DNA of 45,230 bases from Chitinophagaceae bacterium (GTDB lineage: Bacteria > Bacteroidota > Bacteroidia > Chitinophagales > Chitinophagaceae): assembly GCA_903642275.1 (NCBI GenBank), contig CAHJWK010000027.1, positions 1 through 45,230 on the forward strand, read 5' to 3'. The translations under genes were made by a program, and so were the position numbers. The notes below the pieces were generated by a model that saw nothing but the letters and a program-made list of their open reading frames with translations, ran no database searches and was not told where the DNA came from. Shown piece by piece: positions 7,519 to 17,326 of the stretch (the first letter of the stretch is position 1; each line of letters starts with the position of its first letter).

Positions 7519-10500
7519 ATGTTAAGTTTTTTAAGCAAGTTGCTTGGCGGAAATAAAAGTGAGAAGGATGTAAAAAAAGTTGAGCCGCAGGTTGAACAAA
7601 TCAATAATTTTTTTAACCAGTATCAAAGCCTTTCTAATGATGAACTGCGTGGTAAAACCAATGAGTTTAAAGAAAGAATAAAATTACATCTTGCTGAAAT
7701 TGATGAAGCCATATCAAGCAAAAAATCTGAAGCCGAAGAATTACCTGAAGCAGAAATGCATCAGCGTGATTTATTATATAAAGAAGCGGATGAATTAAAA
7801 AAAGACCGCGATAAAAAAATAGAAGAAGCATTGCTTGAAATTTTACCCGAAGCATTTGCCGTTGTTAAAGAAACTTCCCGCAGGTTTAAAGAAAACACTG
7901 AACTTGTTTCAACTGCCACACAACTTGACCGCGACTTAAGCATCAAAAAAGATTACATAAAAATTGCTGATGATAAATCAGTTTATAATAACAGCTGGAC
8001 TGCTGGCGGCAGCATTGTTACCTGGAACATGGTGCATTATGACGTACAGCTGATTGGCGGCATTGTGCTGCACCAGGGCAAGATTGCGGAAATGGCAACC
8101 GGTGAAGGCAAAACGCTGGTATCAACATTACCGGCATATTTAAATGCGCTGGCTGGTGAAGGCATGCATATTGTAACGGTAAATGATTATCTCGCCCGAC
8201 GTGATAGTGAATGGAACGGGACTATTTTTGAATGGCTTGGTTTAACTGTTGATTGCATTGATAAACATCAGCCTAACACTGAAGACCGCCGCAAAGCTTA
8301 CCTCGCTGATATAACGTATGGTACCAACAATGAGTTTGGTTTTGATTACCTGCGTGATAATATGGTGCACACGCCTGAAGAAATGGTGCAGCGCAAACAT
8401 CATTATGCAATGGTGGATGAAGTGGATAGTGTGTTAATTGATGATGCACGTACACCATTAATTATTTCCGGCCCGGTTGGAAGAGATAATACCACGCAGC
8501 AATTCTTTGAACTTAAGCCACGCATCGAAAAACTGGTTGAAGCGCAAAAGCGTTCGACCAACCAATTTTTAAATGAAGCAAAAAAGAAATTATCCGAAGG
8601 TGATGATGACCCGAAAAGCGGTGGTCTTGCTTTATTTCGTGCACATCGCGGTTTACCAAAAAATACAGCATTAATTAAGTTTTTGAGCGAACCGGGCATT
8701 CGTGTAAAGATGCAGAAGACAGAGAATTATTATCTCGCAGACCAACAAAAAGAAATGCCTAAGGTTGACGATGAATTATGGTTTTATATTGATGAAAAAA
8801 ATAATTCTGTTGAACTCACTGATAAAGGCATTCAGCTTATAACAAAAGGCGGGGAAGACCCAAACTTTTTTATTTTGCCCGATATTGCTGTTGACCTTAC
8901 ACAAATAGATAACGATGCAAATGTTGATGCTGATGCGAAGCTGCATAAGAAAGAAATTATATTGAATGATTATGCAACAAAGGCTGACCGTATTCATACA
9001 GTACAGCAATTATTAAAAGCATATACTTTGTTCGCAAAAGATGATGAGTATGTGGTGCTGGATGGCGCAGTTAAAATCGTTGATGAACAAACAGGTCGTA
9101 TAATGGAAGGCCGACGTTATTCTGACGGCTTGCACCAGGCAATTGAAGCAAAGGAAAATGTAAAGATTGAAGCCGCATCTCAAACGTATGCAACCATTAC
9201 GTTGCAGAATTTTTTCAGGATGTATCACAAGCTTGCAGGCATGACGGGCACTGCAGAAACAGAAGCTGCAGAGCTTTGGGATATTTACAAATTAGATGTT
9301 GTAACCATTCCAACAAATATTTCCTGTGTAAGAAAAGATGAGCAGGATTTAGTATATAAAACCAAGCGTGAAAAATATAAAGCTGTAATTGATAGCATTG
9401 AAGAATTGCGCAACGCAGGCCGTCCGATATTGGTTGGTACAACATCCGTTGAAGTAAGTGAATTGCTGAGCCGCATGTTACAGCAAAAGAAAATTCCTCA
9501 TAATGTATTGAACGCAAAGCAACATTCACGTGAAGCGCAGGTGATTGCAGAAGCAGGCTTAACCGGCAACGTAACCATTGCTACAAACATGGCTGGCCGT
9601 GGTACAGATATAAAGTTAGGTGCAGGTGTTAAAGAAGCAGGCGGGCTTGCTATTGTTGGTACTGAGCGCCATGATAGCCGTCGTGTAGACAGGCAGTTGC
9701 GTGGACGTGCAGGAAGACAAGGCGATCCGGGTTCATCTCAATTTTTTGTTTCGCTTGAAGATGATTTGATGCGCATGTTTGGCAGCGAACGTATTGCTAA
9801 AGTGATGGACTTTGCAGGTTATAAAGAAGGTGAAGTTATTCAGCATAGCATGGTTACAAAAAGCATTGAACGTGCACAAAAGAAAGTGGAAGAAAATAAT
9901 TTCGGCATAAGAAAGCGCTTGCTTGAATATGATGATGTGATGAACAAGCAGCGTACTGTTGTTTATACAAAACGCAATCATGCATTGTTCGGTGAAAGGC
10001 TTGCGCTTGATTTGGATAATGCATTTTATGATGTGTCTGAGGGATTGATAAACACGTTTAAAGAACGCAGCGATTATGAAGGATTCAAGCTTGAAACAAT
10101 TGTAAATCTTGGTTTGGATACAACCATTACTAAAGAAGAATTTGAGAAAGATAATTCGCAGCAACTTTCACAAAGATTGTATGAAGAAGCGTTTGCAAAT
10201 TATCAGCGTAAGCGTAAAGATGTAATGAAAACAGTTACGCCTGTTTTCAAAAACATCCGTGAAACGCAAGGCGCAAATATTGAAAATGTAGCGGTGCCGT
10301 TTACTGATGGAAGAAAACAAATACAGGTATTAACAAATCTCAGTAAAACATTACAAACAGCCGGTGCTGAATTGGTAACATCATTAGAAAAAAATACAAC
10401 GTTGTTTTTAATTGATGATGCCTGGAAAGAACATTTACGTGCCATGGATGATTTGAAGCAAAGCGTGCAGACAGCACATTATGAACAAAAAGACCCGCTG

Positions 10501-10839
10501 GTAATTTATAAAGGTGAAGCGTTTAATTTGTTCAGGCAGATGGATAGCCAGGTGAACACAAGCGTGGTGAGTTTTTTAAATCATGCTGAATTACCGGTTC
10601 AGCAAAATGCACCTGTTCGCGAAGCAAAACAGCAGAAGACTGACATGAGCAAGATGCATTCTAACCGTCGTGAAGTGGAAGCTGCGGGGCAGGATTATGC
10701 AGCCAATGAAAATGATTATTACGACCCATCAACAACAAAACAGGAACCTGTAAAAGTTGGTCCAAAGATTAGCCGTAATGCACCTTGCCCTTGTGGTAGT
10801 GGAAAGAAGTATAAAAACTGCCACGGCAGAGAAGAATAA
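7519..10839 (+). CDS. secA: Preprotein translocase ATPase SecA
   Basis: Motor ATPase that drives unfolded preproteins through the SecYEG channel. Walker A is GEGKT at residues 195-199; the DEVD Walker B is near 300-303, followed by SVLIDDARTPLIISGP. The helicase-like second domain has TNMAGRGTDIKLG and GTERHDSRRVDRQLRGRAGRQGDPG. The C-terminus ends in the zinc-binding SEC-C motif CPCGSGKKYKNCHG. At 1106 residues it is about 200 longer than E. coli SecA: extra sequence lies at residues about 60-100 (charged coiled coil) and in the crosslinking region about 330-490, as is common in Bacteroidota. It has its own promoter upstream and a strong terminator downstream. Confidence 0.98.
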   Translation: MLSFLSKLLGGNKSEKDVKKVEPQVEQINNFFNQYQSLSNDELRGKTNEFKERIKLHLAEIDEAISSKKSEAEELPEAEMHQRDLLYKEADELKKDRDKKIEEALLEILPEAFAVVKETSRRFKENTELVSTATQLDRDLSIKKDYIKIADDKSVYNNSWTAGGSIVTWNMVHYDVQLIGGIVLHQGKIAEMATGEGKTLVSTLPAYLNALAGEGMHIVTVNDYLARRDSEWNGTIFEWLGLTVDCIDKHQPNTEDRRKAYLADITYGTNNEFGFDYLRDNMVHTPEEMVQRKHHYAMVDEVDSVLIDDARTPLIISGPVGRDNTTQQFFELKPRIEKLVEAQKRSTNQFLNEAKKKLSEGDDDPKSGGLALFRAHRGLPKNTALIKFLSEPGIRVKMQKTENYYLADQQKEMPKVDDELWFYIDEKNNSVELTDKGIQLITKGGEDPNFFILPDIAVDLTQIDNDANVDADAKLHKKEIILNDYATKADRIHTVQQLLKAYTLFAKDDEYVVLDGAVKIVDEQTGRIMEGRRYSDGLHQAIEAKENVKIEAASQTYATITLQNFFRMYHKLAGMTGTAETEAAELWDIYKLDVVTIPTNISCVRKDEQDLVYKTKREKYKAVIDSIEELRNAGRPILVGTTSVEVSELLSRMLQQKKIPHNVLNAKQHSREAQVIAEAGLTGNVTIATNMAGRGTDIKLGAGVKEAGGLAIVGTERHDSRRVDRQLRGRAGRQGDPGSSQFFVSLEDDLMRMFGSERIAKVMDFAGYKEGEVIQHSMVTKSIERAQKKVEENNFGIRKRLLEYDDVMNKQRTVVYTKRNHALFGERLALDLDNAFYDVSEGLINTFKERSDYEGFKLETIVNLGLDTTITKEEFEKDNSQQLSQRLYEEAFANYQRKRKDVMKTVTPVFKNIRETQGANIENVAVPFTDGRKQIQVLTNLSKTLQTAGAELVTSLEKNTTLFLIDDAWKEHLRAMDDLKQSVQTAHYEQKDPLVIYKGEAFNLFRQMDSQVNTSVVSFLNHAELPVQQNAPVREAKQQKTDMSKMHSNRREVEAAGQDYAANENDYYDPSTTKQEPVKVGPKISRNAPCPCGSGKKYKNCHGREE

Positions 10840-10848
10840 AGTTTTAAG

Positions 10849-10870
10849 TCCCGCAACAGCGGGATTTTTT
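10849..10870 (+). terminator. Intrinsic terminator of secA
   Basis: TCCCGC, loop AACA, GCGGGA, then six T: a perfect GC-rich hairpin with a T-tract, starting 10 bases after the secA stop codon. Confidence 0.93.
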
Positions 10871-10894
10871 ATTTACATTGTTTCGAAATAATAC

Positions 10895-11407
10895 ATGATG
10901 AAAAAGACTGCTTTAATAATTGTTATTATGACTGCGTTTTGTTCAGGCTTCGCTTTTAATTCGATGCTGTCAAAACAAAAAAATGATGAGCCTTTTAAAA
11001 AAGTTACAGGTATCGGTGGTATATTTTTTAAATGTAAAGACCCTGAAAAAGTAAAGGATTGGTATAACAAGAACCTTGGCTTAAAAACAGATGAGTACGG
11101 AACTGTGTTTGTTTGGTACCAAGGCGCTGATTCAACCAAAAAGGGTTATACGCAATGGACACCATTTGCAAATAATACAAAATATTTTGGGACTTCATCT
11201 CAAGATTTTATGATTGATTACCGCGTTGCAGATTTGGATGCGCTTGTTGCGGAACTTAAAAAAAATAATGTAACAATTGTTGATTCAATTGAAAGATATA
11301 ATTATGGAAATTTTGTGCATATTTTAGATTGTGAAGGCAACAAAGTACAACTTTGGCAACCGATTGATACTGCGTATGGTAAATTTGAAAACGATCAAAC
11401 CAAATAG
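10895..11407 (+). CDS. VOC-superfamily (glyoxalase-like) protein
   Basis: A single vicinal-oxygen-chelate domain of 170 residues. Residues 1-24 are hydrophobic and basic at the start (MMKKTALIIVIMTAFCSGF), suggesting a signal peptide or membrane anchor, which is uncommon for this family. The domain shows VTGIGGIFFKCKDPEKVKDWYNKNLGL, a mid-domain YRVADLDALVAELK, and a closing HILDCEGNKVQLWQP, where His and Glu (VQLWQ has Gln in the place of the usual Glu) would lie at the metal site. Members include glyoxalase, fosfomycin-resistance and dioxygenase-like enzymes; nothing here selects one. It follows the secA terminator and stands alone. Substrate unknown. Confidence 0.75.
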   Translation: MMKKTALIIVIMTAFCSGFAFNSMLSKQKNDEPFKKVTGIGGIFFKCKDPEKVKDWYNKNLGLKTDEYGTVFVWYQGADSTKKGYTQWTPFANNTKYFGTSSQDFMIDYRVADLDALVAELKKNNVTIVDSIERYNYGNFVHILDCEGNKVQLWQPIDTAYGKFENDQTK

Positions 11408-11415
11408 CTTTATAA

Positions 11416-12167
11416 TTGAACGATAACACGCAACGCTTCAGCAACAGGGTTGATAATTATATAAAATATCGTCCAACATATCCAACAGAAATAATTTCTT
11501 TTCTTGAAAGAACAATTGAGTTTAACAAAAATTCTGTTGTCGCAGATGTTGGTTCTGGCACAGGCATTTTTCTAAATATTTTTAAAAAATAGTAATCATA
11601 TTTTTGGTGTTGAGCCAAACGAAGCAATGCGTTAAAAAGCAGAAGAATTACTACAAAATTATACTTCATTTAAAAGTATTGATGGCACTGCAGAACAAAC
11701 AACTTTATAAGATACAAGCATTAATTTAATAACAGCAGCGCAGGCTTTTCATTGGTTTAATTCAGATAAACCAAACCTGAATTTCAACGTATTTTAAAAC
11801 CAAATGGTTATTGTTGTTTGATATGGAATGAACGTTTGATTAACTCTCAATTTTTAAAAGCTTACGAACAGTTGCTGAAAGATTATTCAACTGATTATAC
11901 AAAAGTGGATCATAAGAATATTGATGATAAAAAAATTGAAGCTTTCTTTTCACCAAACAAAGTCATCAAACAATCCTTCAGCAATAAACAGGCTTTGATT
12001 TTGATGGATTGAAAGGCAGGCTGCTCTCCTCTTCTTATGCACCTGATGAGCATTATCCAAAACATAAAGACATAATTGAAACGCTGAAAAAAATTTTCAT
12101 TGCATTTAATCAGAATAGTTCTGTACAGTTTGATTATGAAACCAGGCTTTACATAGGTAAACTATAA
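11416..12167 (+). pseudogene. Decayed class I SAM-dependent methyltransferase
   Basis: Joining three frames gives a recognisable protein. It has an N-terminal QRFSNRVDNYIKYRPTYP, motif I VVADVGSGTGIFL, then IFGVEPNEAMR, AAQAFHWFN, LKPNGYCCLIWNERL and the end YETRLYIGKL. This matches the family of about 250-residue methyltransferases starting M-x-N-x-x-RFxxRVxxYxxYRPxYP. Lesions: a frameshift at about 11587-11593 with stop TAG; in-frame TAA at about 11633 and 11708; a frameshift near 11770-11785; and another near 11995-12005, next to TGATTTTGATG. The probable original start is TTG at 11416. Several independent lesions beside intact genes argue for a real pseudogene, not read error. Confidence 0.85.
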
Positions 12168-12213
12168 CATCAGTTAAAAAGAAATACTTTTATAAAAGAA
12201 TTCTTCTTTGCTC

Positions 12214-12246
12214 ATTGCAAATGATAATATCCTATTTTCATTTTTG
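12214..12246 (+). promoter_or_regulatory. Possible promoter of the DUF885 gene
   Basis: ATTG at 12214-12217 and CATTTTTG at 12239-12246 are spaced 21 bases apart. One base departs from TAnnTTTG in the -7 element. It would start transcription about 20 bases before the ATG. Weak pattern match. Confidence 0.3.
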
Positions 12247-12269
12247 AATGTTCATCAAACATCATTAAC

Positions 12270-14021
12270 ATGAAAAGTTTAATTACCGGCTTATTGCTTA
12301 TAATTATGGTTGCCTGTAACCAATCGTCCAACAACAATCAAACAACAACAAAAGATTCTTCATTCACTTCTATAACTAACGATTTTATTAATGGTTACCT
12401 GGCATGGCGGCCAATGCTTGCTGTGGCGGTTGGCTTTCATGAATACGATGGCAAAAACAGCGATTACAGCAAGGCATCGCTGGATAAAGAATTAAACCGG
12501 CTGCATAGTTTTAAAGATAAACTTGAAGCATTGGATACGGCTAAACTAAGCGCCGCGGATTTTTATGATTACCGCATTTTACTGTCTGCGATTAATGGTG
12601 AAATTTTCAACTTTGAAAACATGAAATCATATACGCACAACCCTATGGCGTATGCAGGCGCAGTTGATGTAAGCCTGTATATTAAAAGAAATTTTGCGCC
12701 GCTCGATGAGCGTGTGAAAGATATGATTGCAAGTGAACAAGCTATACCGGCATTGGTTGTTGCAGCCAAAAAAAATCTTGATGATTCGTTACCAAAACCT
12801 TATATAGAAACTGCTATAAGTATCGCAAATGGGAACATGGATTTTTTAAAAGGTGATTTGTTATTAGCCTTGAAAGATGTTAAAGACAGTGCGCTTATGA
12901 AAAGTTTTACAGCAGCCAATGACAGCGCCATTGCCGCATATAAAGATTTTGTTAACTGGCTGCAAAAAGAAAAGTTGCCTAAAGCAAATGCCGCTTATTC
13001 AATTGGTGAAGACAATTACAAAAAAATGCTGCTGAATGATGAAGGCATAACCATGGCACCGGAACAGATTCTTGCCATCGGTTTACAGGAGCTTAAAAAA
13101 GAACAGCAGCGTTTTAATGATGCAGCAAAAATCATCAATCCAAACAAAACACCCGAGCAGGTGCACGCAGATATTCAAAAAGAACATCCGTCTGCAGATA
13201 GCCTGATACCAACAGCAAAACAACATCTTGAAATGATAAGGCAGTTTCTTATTGATAAGCAGATTTGCACCATACCTTCTGAAGTGCGTGTGCTGGTAAA
13301 AGAAACACCGCAGTTTGCACGTGCAACAAGTACTGCATCTATGGATATGGTTGGTCCGTTTGAAAAGAAAGCCACTGAATCTTATTACTACATAACGCCT
13401 GTTGATGCAAGCTGGACAGCAAAACAAAAAGAAGACTGGTTAGGGCAGTTTGATTATTATACTACTGATAATATTACTATTCATGAAGCGTATCCCGGCC
13501 ATTATATGCAAGGCTTACATTTGAATGCTTCTTCAGCAACAAAGATTGAAAAGTTGTTTGGCAATTATGCATATATTGAAGGATGGGCACATTACTGTGA
13601 GTTGATGATGAATGAGCAGGGTTATGGTAATGATGGTGATTCTGTTAAAGCAGCAAAATACCGCATGATGCAATCGGGTGATGCATTGCTGCGTCTTTGC
13701 CGCCTTTGCGTTTCTATTAAAATGCATTGCCAGGGAATGACGATTGAAGAAGGAACAAAATTTTTAATGGACAATTGGTACCAGGGTGAGAAGCCTTCTT
13801 ACCAGGAAGCATTGCGTGGCAGCTTTGACCCTGGTTACTTGTTTTATACATTGGGCAAGCTGGAAATTCTTAAACTGCGTAATGATTATATGCAACAACA
13901 AGGCAGTAAGTATTCGCTGAAAGATTTTAATGATAAGATGATGGATAACGGCATGCCACCGGTTCGTTTATTGCGCGAAAGATTGCTTACAAATAAAACC
14001 AAATGGAATGATGTACTGTAA
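12270..14021 (+). CDS. DUF885 family lipoprotein, probable metallo-hydrolase
   Basis: The 583 residues begin with a lipoprotein signal (MKSLITGLLLIIMVAC, Cys16), so the protein is probably anchored in a membrane facing the periplasm or surface. The DUF885 hallmark HEAYPGH is at residues 405-411. It resembles an HExxH zinc site with a third ligand, and EGWAHYCE follows at 437-444, as in M32/M3-like gluzincin folds. The first half is helical and matches the family (FAPLDERVKDMIASEQAIP). Peptidase activity is proposed for the family but rarely shown, so treat the function as inferred. It stands between the methyltransferase pseudogene and GH97, with separate leaders. Confidence 0.85.
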   Translation: MKSLITGLLLIIMVACNQSSNNNQTTTKDSSFTSITNDFINGYLAWRPMLAVAVGFHEYDGKNSDYSKASLDKELNRLHSFKDKLEALDTAKLSAADFYDYRILLSAINGEIFNFENMKSYTHNPMAYAGAVDVSLYIKRNFAPLDERVKDMIASEQAIPALVVAAKKNLDDSLPKPYIETAISIANGNMDFLKGDLLLALKDVKDSALMKSFTAANDSAIAAYKDFVNWLQKEKLPKANAAYSIGEDNYKKMLLNDEGITMAPEQILAIGLQELKKEQQRFNDAAKIINPNKTPEQVHADIQKEHPSADSLIPTAKQHLEMIRQFLIDKQICTIPSEVRVLVKETPQFARATSTASMDMVGPFEKKATESYYYITPVDASWTAKQKEDWLGQFDYYTTDNITIHEAYPGHYMQGLHLNASSATKIEKLFGNYAYIEGWAHYCELMMNEQGYGNDGDSVKAAKYRMMQSGDALLRLCRLCVSIKMHCQGMTIEEGTKFLMDNWYQGEKPSYQEALRGSFDPGYLFYTLGKLEILKLRNDYMQQQGSKYSLKDFNDKMMDNGMPPVRLLRERLLTNKTKWNDVL

Positions 14022-14085
14022 AGATTTATTGCTTACTGAACTTACAATATCAACGGTTAATGATGCAGTGATTTATAATGTGATA

Positions 14086-14117
14086 TTTTAGTGCTTCCGA
14101 TAATCATTTTACGATTG
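14086..14117 (+). promoter_or_regulatory. Possible promoter of the GH97 gene
   Basis: TTTT at 14086-14089 and TACGATTG at 14110-14117 are spaced 20 bases apart. One mismatch to TAnnTTTG. The predicted leader is about 20 bases. Confidence 0.3.
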
Positions 14118-14144
14118 CGATTTATTAATCTTCAATAAATTAAT

Positions 14145-16286
14145 ATGTTTAAAAAGCTAAGCGTTTTTATAATTTGTTTGTCATGTTTATTGCTAAATGC
14201 AAAGGCACAAAATGAGAAGCCGACACAACAACTTGGCGATGTTCGTTTAGAGTTTGCTATAAATAAATCCGGCATTGCAGAGTATAGTGTGTATTATAAA
14301 AATCAACCTGTAATAAAACCATCTGCGTTAGGTTTTATGCTGAAGAATAACGATGCGTTCAATCATTTTAAATTAATTACATCTACAACAAAAACAGTAG
14401 ATGAAACATGGAATCCTGTTTGGGGTGAAGTGAAAACAATTCGTAATCATTACAATGAACTTACTGTTAACCTGCAGGAAGAAAATACACCTAACCGTTT
14501 ATTAAAAATTGTATTTCGTGTGTTTGAAGATGGCGTTGGTTTTCGTTATGAATTTCCTGTTCAGTCTAACTTAAAATACTTTATAATTGAAGATGAGTTA
14601 ACACAGTTCAACCTCACCGGTGATCATAAAACTTTCTGGATTCCCGGTGACTATGATGAGAACGAATATGCATATACAACATCAAAATTAAGTGAGGTAG
14701 AAGACTGGCATATTCCGCTTCTGTCAAGCAATCCCAAAGAAATAAATGAGCCTGATGAATATGCCGTACAAACGCCGCTGATGATGAAAACAAACGAAGG
14801 TTTATATATTAATATACATGAAGCAGCGCTGGTAAATTATCCATCTATGCAGTTGCATGTTGAAAGAGATAAACATGTGCTTTCATGCAATCTTGTACCA
14901 AATACATCGAGCGATAAAGCTTACATGCGTGCGCCTGCAGTTACACCGTGGCGAACAATTATCATTAGCGATAAAGCAACGGATATTCTTGCATCGAAGA
15001 TGATTTTAAATTTGAATGAACCATCAAAAATTCAAAACATATCATGGATAAAACCAATGAAATTTATGGGCGTCTGGTGGGAAATGCAAGCCGGTAAAAG
15101 CACCTGGAGTTATTCTGATAACCTTGATTCACTTGATGCAAACGGCAAGCTAATTCCTAATCATCATCATGGCGCAAATACAGCTAACGTTGAACATTAT
15201 ATTGACTTTGCGTCAAGAAATGGCATTAAAGGTTTATTGGTTGAAGGCTGGAACACCGGCTGGGAAGAATGGGCCGGAAACTGGCAGGGCAATCATTTTG
15301 ATTTCGTAACGCCTTATCCTGATTTTGATGTTAAGGCCATTGAGCAATATGCAAAACAAAAAGGCGTGAACATGATTATGCATAATGAAACCAGCGGCGA
15401 TGCATCAACTTATGAACGGCAGTTGGATACGGCTTATAAATTCATGAATAAGTTTGGATATACTTCTGTGAAAACAGGTTATGTCGGAAATATTATTCCG
15501 CGTGGCGAACACCACGACGGGCAGTGGATGGTGAATCATTATGTGCGTGTTGCACAAACTGCGGCTGCGCATCATGTAATGATTGACATGCATGAACCAG
15601 TGCGACCAACAGGCTTGTACCGTACTTATCCAAACTGGCTTGCCTGCGAAGCCGGACGTGGCAATGAATGGAATGCTTTCAGCAGTGGCAATACGCCTGA
15701 ACATGAAACCATAATGCCGTTTACACGCTTGATGGGCGGACCGATGGATTATACGCCGGGCATTTTTAAACTTACACATTATGCGGCTGATACAATGCAT
15801 CGTATGCATACAACATTAGCAAAGCAACTGGCTTTATACATAACAATGTATAGTCCTTTACAAATGGCTGCAGACCTGCCCGAAAATTATGCAGCACACA
15901 TGGATGCTTTTCAGTTTATAAAAGATGTGGCTGTTGATTGGGATGACACAAAATATATTGAAGCAGAGCCGGGCGATTATATAACGATTGCACGCAAAGC
16001 AAAAGGAACAGGCAATTGGTTTATTGGTGCAATAACAGATGAAAATGCAAGAACATCATCTTTTAAATTTGACTTTCTTGATGCGAATAAAAAATATGTT
16101 GCTACCATCTATCGTGATGCAGATAATGCCGATTGGAAAGCTAATCCTGAAGCATATACAATTGAAAAATTTATTGTTGATAATAACACTATACTCCATT
16201 TAAAATTAGCACCTGGTGGTGGTTGTGCGGTTAGTATCATGCCGGCAACGCCAACCGAGATAAATTCATTAAAAAGCTATCAGTAA
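14145..16286 (+). CDS. Glycoside hydrolase family 97, SusB-like alpha-glucosidase
   Basis: Exported glycosidase (signal MFKKLSVFIICLSCLLLNAKA) releasing terminal alpha-linked sugars, probably glucose from maltooligosaccharides. The 713 residues carry the N-terminal beta-sandwich, then a TIM barrel from FMGVWWEMQAGKS (about 305), LVEGWNTGWEEW (Glu367), HNETSGDAS (Glu415), VKTGYVG, DMHEPVRPTG (Glu484) and EAGRGNEW (Glu508). Glu367, 415, 484 and 508 have the same spacing as SusB Glu391, 439, 508 and 532 as I recall them, and VKTGYVG has Gly where retaining members carry the Asp nucleophile. It is therefore probably of the inverting, SusB-like type. It is not next to a SusC/D pair. It is convergent with the histone-like gene, one base apart. 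Confidence 0.93.
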   Translation: MFKKLSVFIICLSCLLLNAKAQNEKPTQQLGDVRLEFAINKSGIAEYSVYYKNQPVIKPSALGFMLKNNDAFNHFKLITSTTKTVDETWNPVWGEVKTIRNHYNELTVNLQEENTPNRLLKIVFRVFEDGVGFRYEFPVQSNLKYFIIEDELTQFNLTGDHKTFWIPGDYDENEYAYTTSKLSEVEDWHIPLLSSNPKEINEPDEYAVQTPLMMKTNEGLYINIHEAALVNYPSMQLHVERDKHVLSCNLVPNTSSDKAYMRAPAVTPWRTIIISDKATDILASKMILNLNEPSKIQNISWIKPMKFMGVWWEMQAGKSTWSYSDNLDSLDANGKLIPNHHHGANTANVEHYIDFASRNGIKGLLVEGWNTGWEEWAGNWQGNHFDFVTPYPDFDVKAIEQYAKQKGVNMIMHNETSGDASTYERQLDTAYKFMNKFGYTSVKTGYVGNIIPRGEHHDGQWMVNHYVRVAQTAAAHHVMIDMHEPVRPTGLYRTYPNWLACEAGRGNEWNAFSSGNTPEHETIMPFTRLMGGPMDYTPGIFKLTHYAADTMHRMHTTLAKQLALYITMYSPLQMAADLPENYAAHMDAFQFIKDVAVDWDDTKYIEAEPGDYITIARKAKGTGNWFIGAITDENARTSSFKFDFLDANKKYVATIYRDADNADWKANPEAYTIEKFIVDNNTILHLKLAPGGGCAVSIMPATPTEINSLKSYQ

Positions 16287-16287
16287 A

Positions 16288-16599
16288 TTATTTTCTCTTA
16301 ACAGCTGTAATCTTTTTAACAGGTGCAATTTTTTTAACAGCAACTCTTTTAATTGTTTTCTTCACTGGTTTTTTTACTGCCGTTTTAGCTTTTACCATTG
16401 CTGACTTTTTAGCAACCTTTCCTGTATGCGTGATTTTATGAATTGATGTTTTGATTGATTCAACTGCATCACCTGCCACTTCAACCAAATGGTCTTTACC
16501 TGAAACAAACTCGTCTTTTAAATACGATGCTGTTACACTAATTTTTTGCATAATTGTTTTTGGTACTTTCTTTTTTGAAGATGATTTTTTTGTTGCCAT
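16288..16599 (-). CDS. Lysine-rich histone H1-like protein
   Basis: A 103-residue, strongly basic protein. Residues 1-12 (MATKKSSSKKKV) and 60-103 are Lys/Ala/Val-rich with KKPVKKTIKRVAVKKIAPVKK-type near-repeats, as in bacterial histone H1-like or AlgP-type proteins. The middle part (about 18-55, ISVTASYLKDEFVSGKDHLVEVAGDAVESIK) is amphipathic and could form helices. Its likely role is DNA or nucleoid binding, inferred from composition only. The stop lies one base from the convergent GH97 stop, with no terminator between them. Confidence 0.65.
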   Translation of the reverse strand: MATKKSSSKKKVPKTIMQKISVTASYLKDEFVSGKDHLVEVAGDAVESIKTSIHKITHTGKVAKKSAMVKAKTAVKKPVKKTIKRVAVKKIAPVKKITAVKRK

Positions 16600-16645
16600 A
16601 GTTTTGATTTATACTTTAAATATATATAAAAATGCAAGTATTCAA

Positions 16646-17311
16646 TCAGGCATTAAATCTTTCGTCTGCATGATTATAATGAAACACATTCGTAAAATCA
16701 CCAATCACTGCTTTATTATTAATGAAGCGGAGTTTATCAAGCTTTAGCAATACAATATCTTCTGTAAAAACTTTTCTATACATGGGATGCATAGTGCCAC
16801 CTGTAACGCCTGCCGATTTGGATGGATCATATTGAAACTGCTCATCAACCAGTGTACCGCGTGGATACATAATCCGTGGAATGTCTTTGCCTCTGTAATC
16901 AAGATTGACCGGATGTTCCAGCCCAAGCGTATGACCATATTCATGCGCAGCTGTTGTAGAGCCAACATATAAATTTTCTAATTTAAAATAACCCGTGTTA
17001 CAACCAATGCTATCAACAAATGATATGTTACCATGTGCGTATTCTTCAATCCTGAAATAATTATTACGTGAGTTGGTGTTACTTAAAATTTCTATATCAT
17101 CAATAGAAGGTTGCAATAATGCAGTAATATGAAAGCTTACTAAAAATGAAACGCCTTTTATATTGATTGTTGCATGTGGTTCATTCCACATAGTTTCTAT
17201 TTCCGATCTTATGGATTCAGTTATAGTTTCATCGGCAGCATTTCCATAAGTAATGATATGAGAATGTATAATGATTATGCGGTTATTAGTATCTATCTCT
17301 GCTTCACCCAT
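16646..17311 (-). CDS. Metzincin-type zinc metalloprotease without export signal
   Basis: The 221 residues carry HEYGHTLGLEH at 123-133, an exact HExxHxxGxxH zinc motif with three histidines and the catalytic Glu124. RIMYP follows at 146-150, with Met148 placed as the Met-turn of metzincins. The N-terminus (MGEAEIDTNNRIIIIHSH) has no signal peptide, lipobox or prodomain cysteine switch. The zinc site occurs about 120 residues in, so the catalytic domain fills the protein. I do not recognise a named family; matrixin-like (M10) or archaemetzincin-like proteins are alternatives. It begins 15 bp after the DUF1223 stop on the same strand, so the two may be co-transcribed. Substrate unknown. Confidence 0.75.
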   Translation of the reverse strand: MGEAEIDTNNRIIIIHSHIITYGNAADETITESIRSEIETMWNEPHATINIKGVSFLVSFHITALLQPSIDDIEILSNTNSRNNYFRIEEYAHGNISFVDSIGCNTGYFKLENLYVGSTTAAHEYGHTLGLEHPVNLDYRGKDIPRIMYPRGTLVDEQFQYDPSKSAGVTGGTMHPMYRKVFTEDIVLLKLDKLRFINNKAVIGDFTNVFHYNHADERFNA

Positions 17312-17326
17312 TTAAAGCTAAGTATA

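Noticed and set aside
8273-10445. Many minus-strand frames inside secA
   Set aside because: All are shadows of the secA frame; secA has unbroken family motifs over its whole length.
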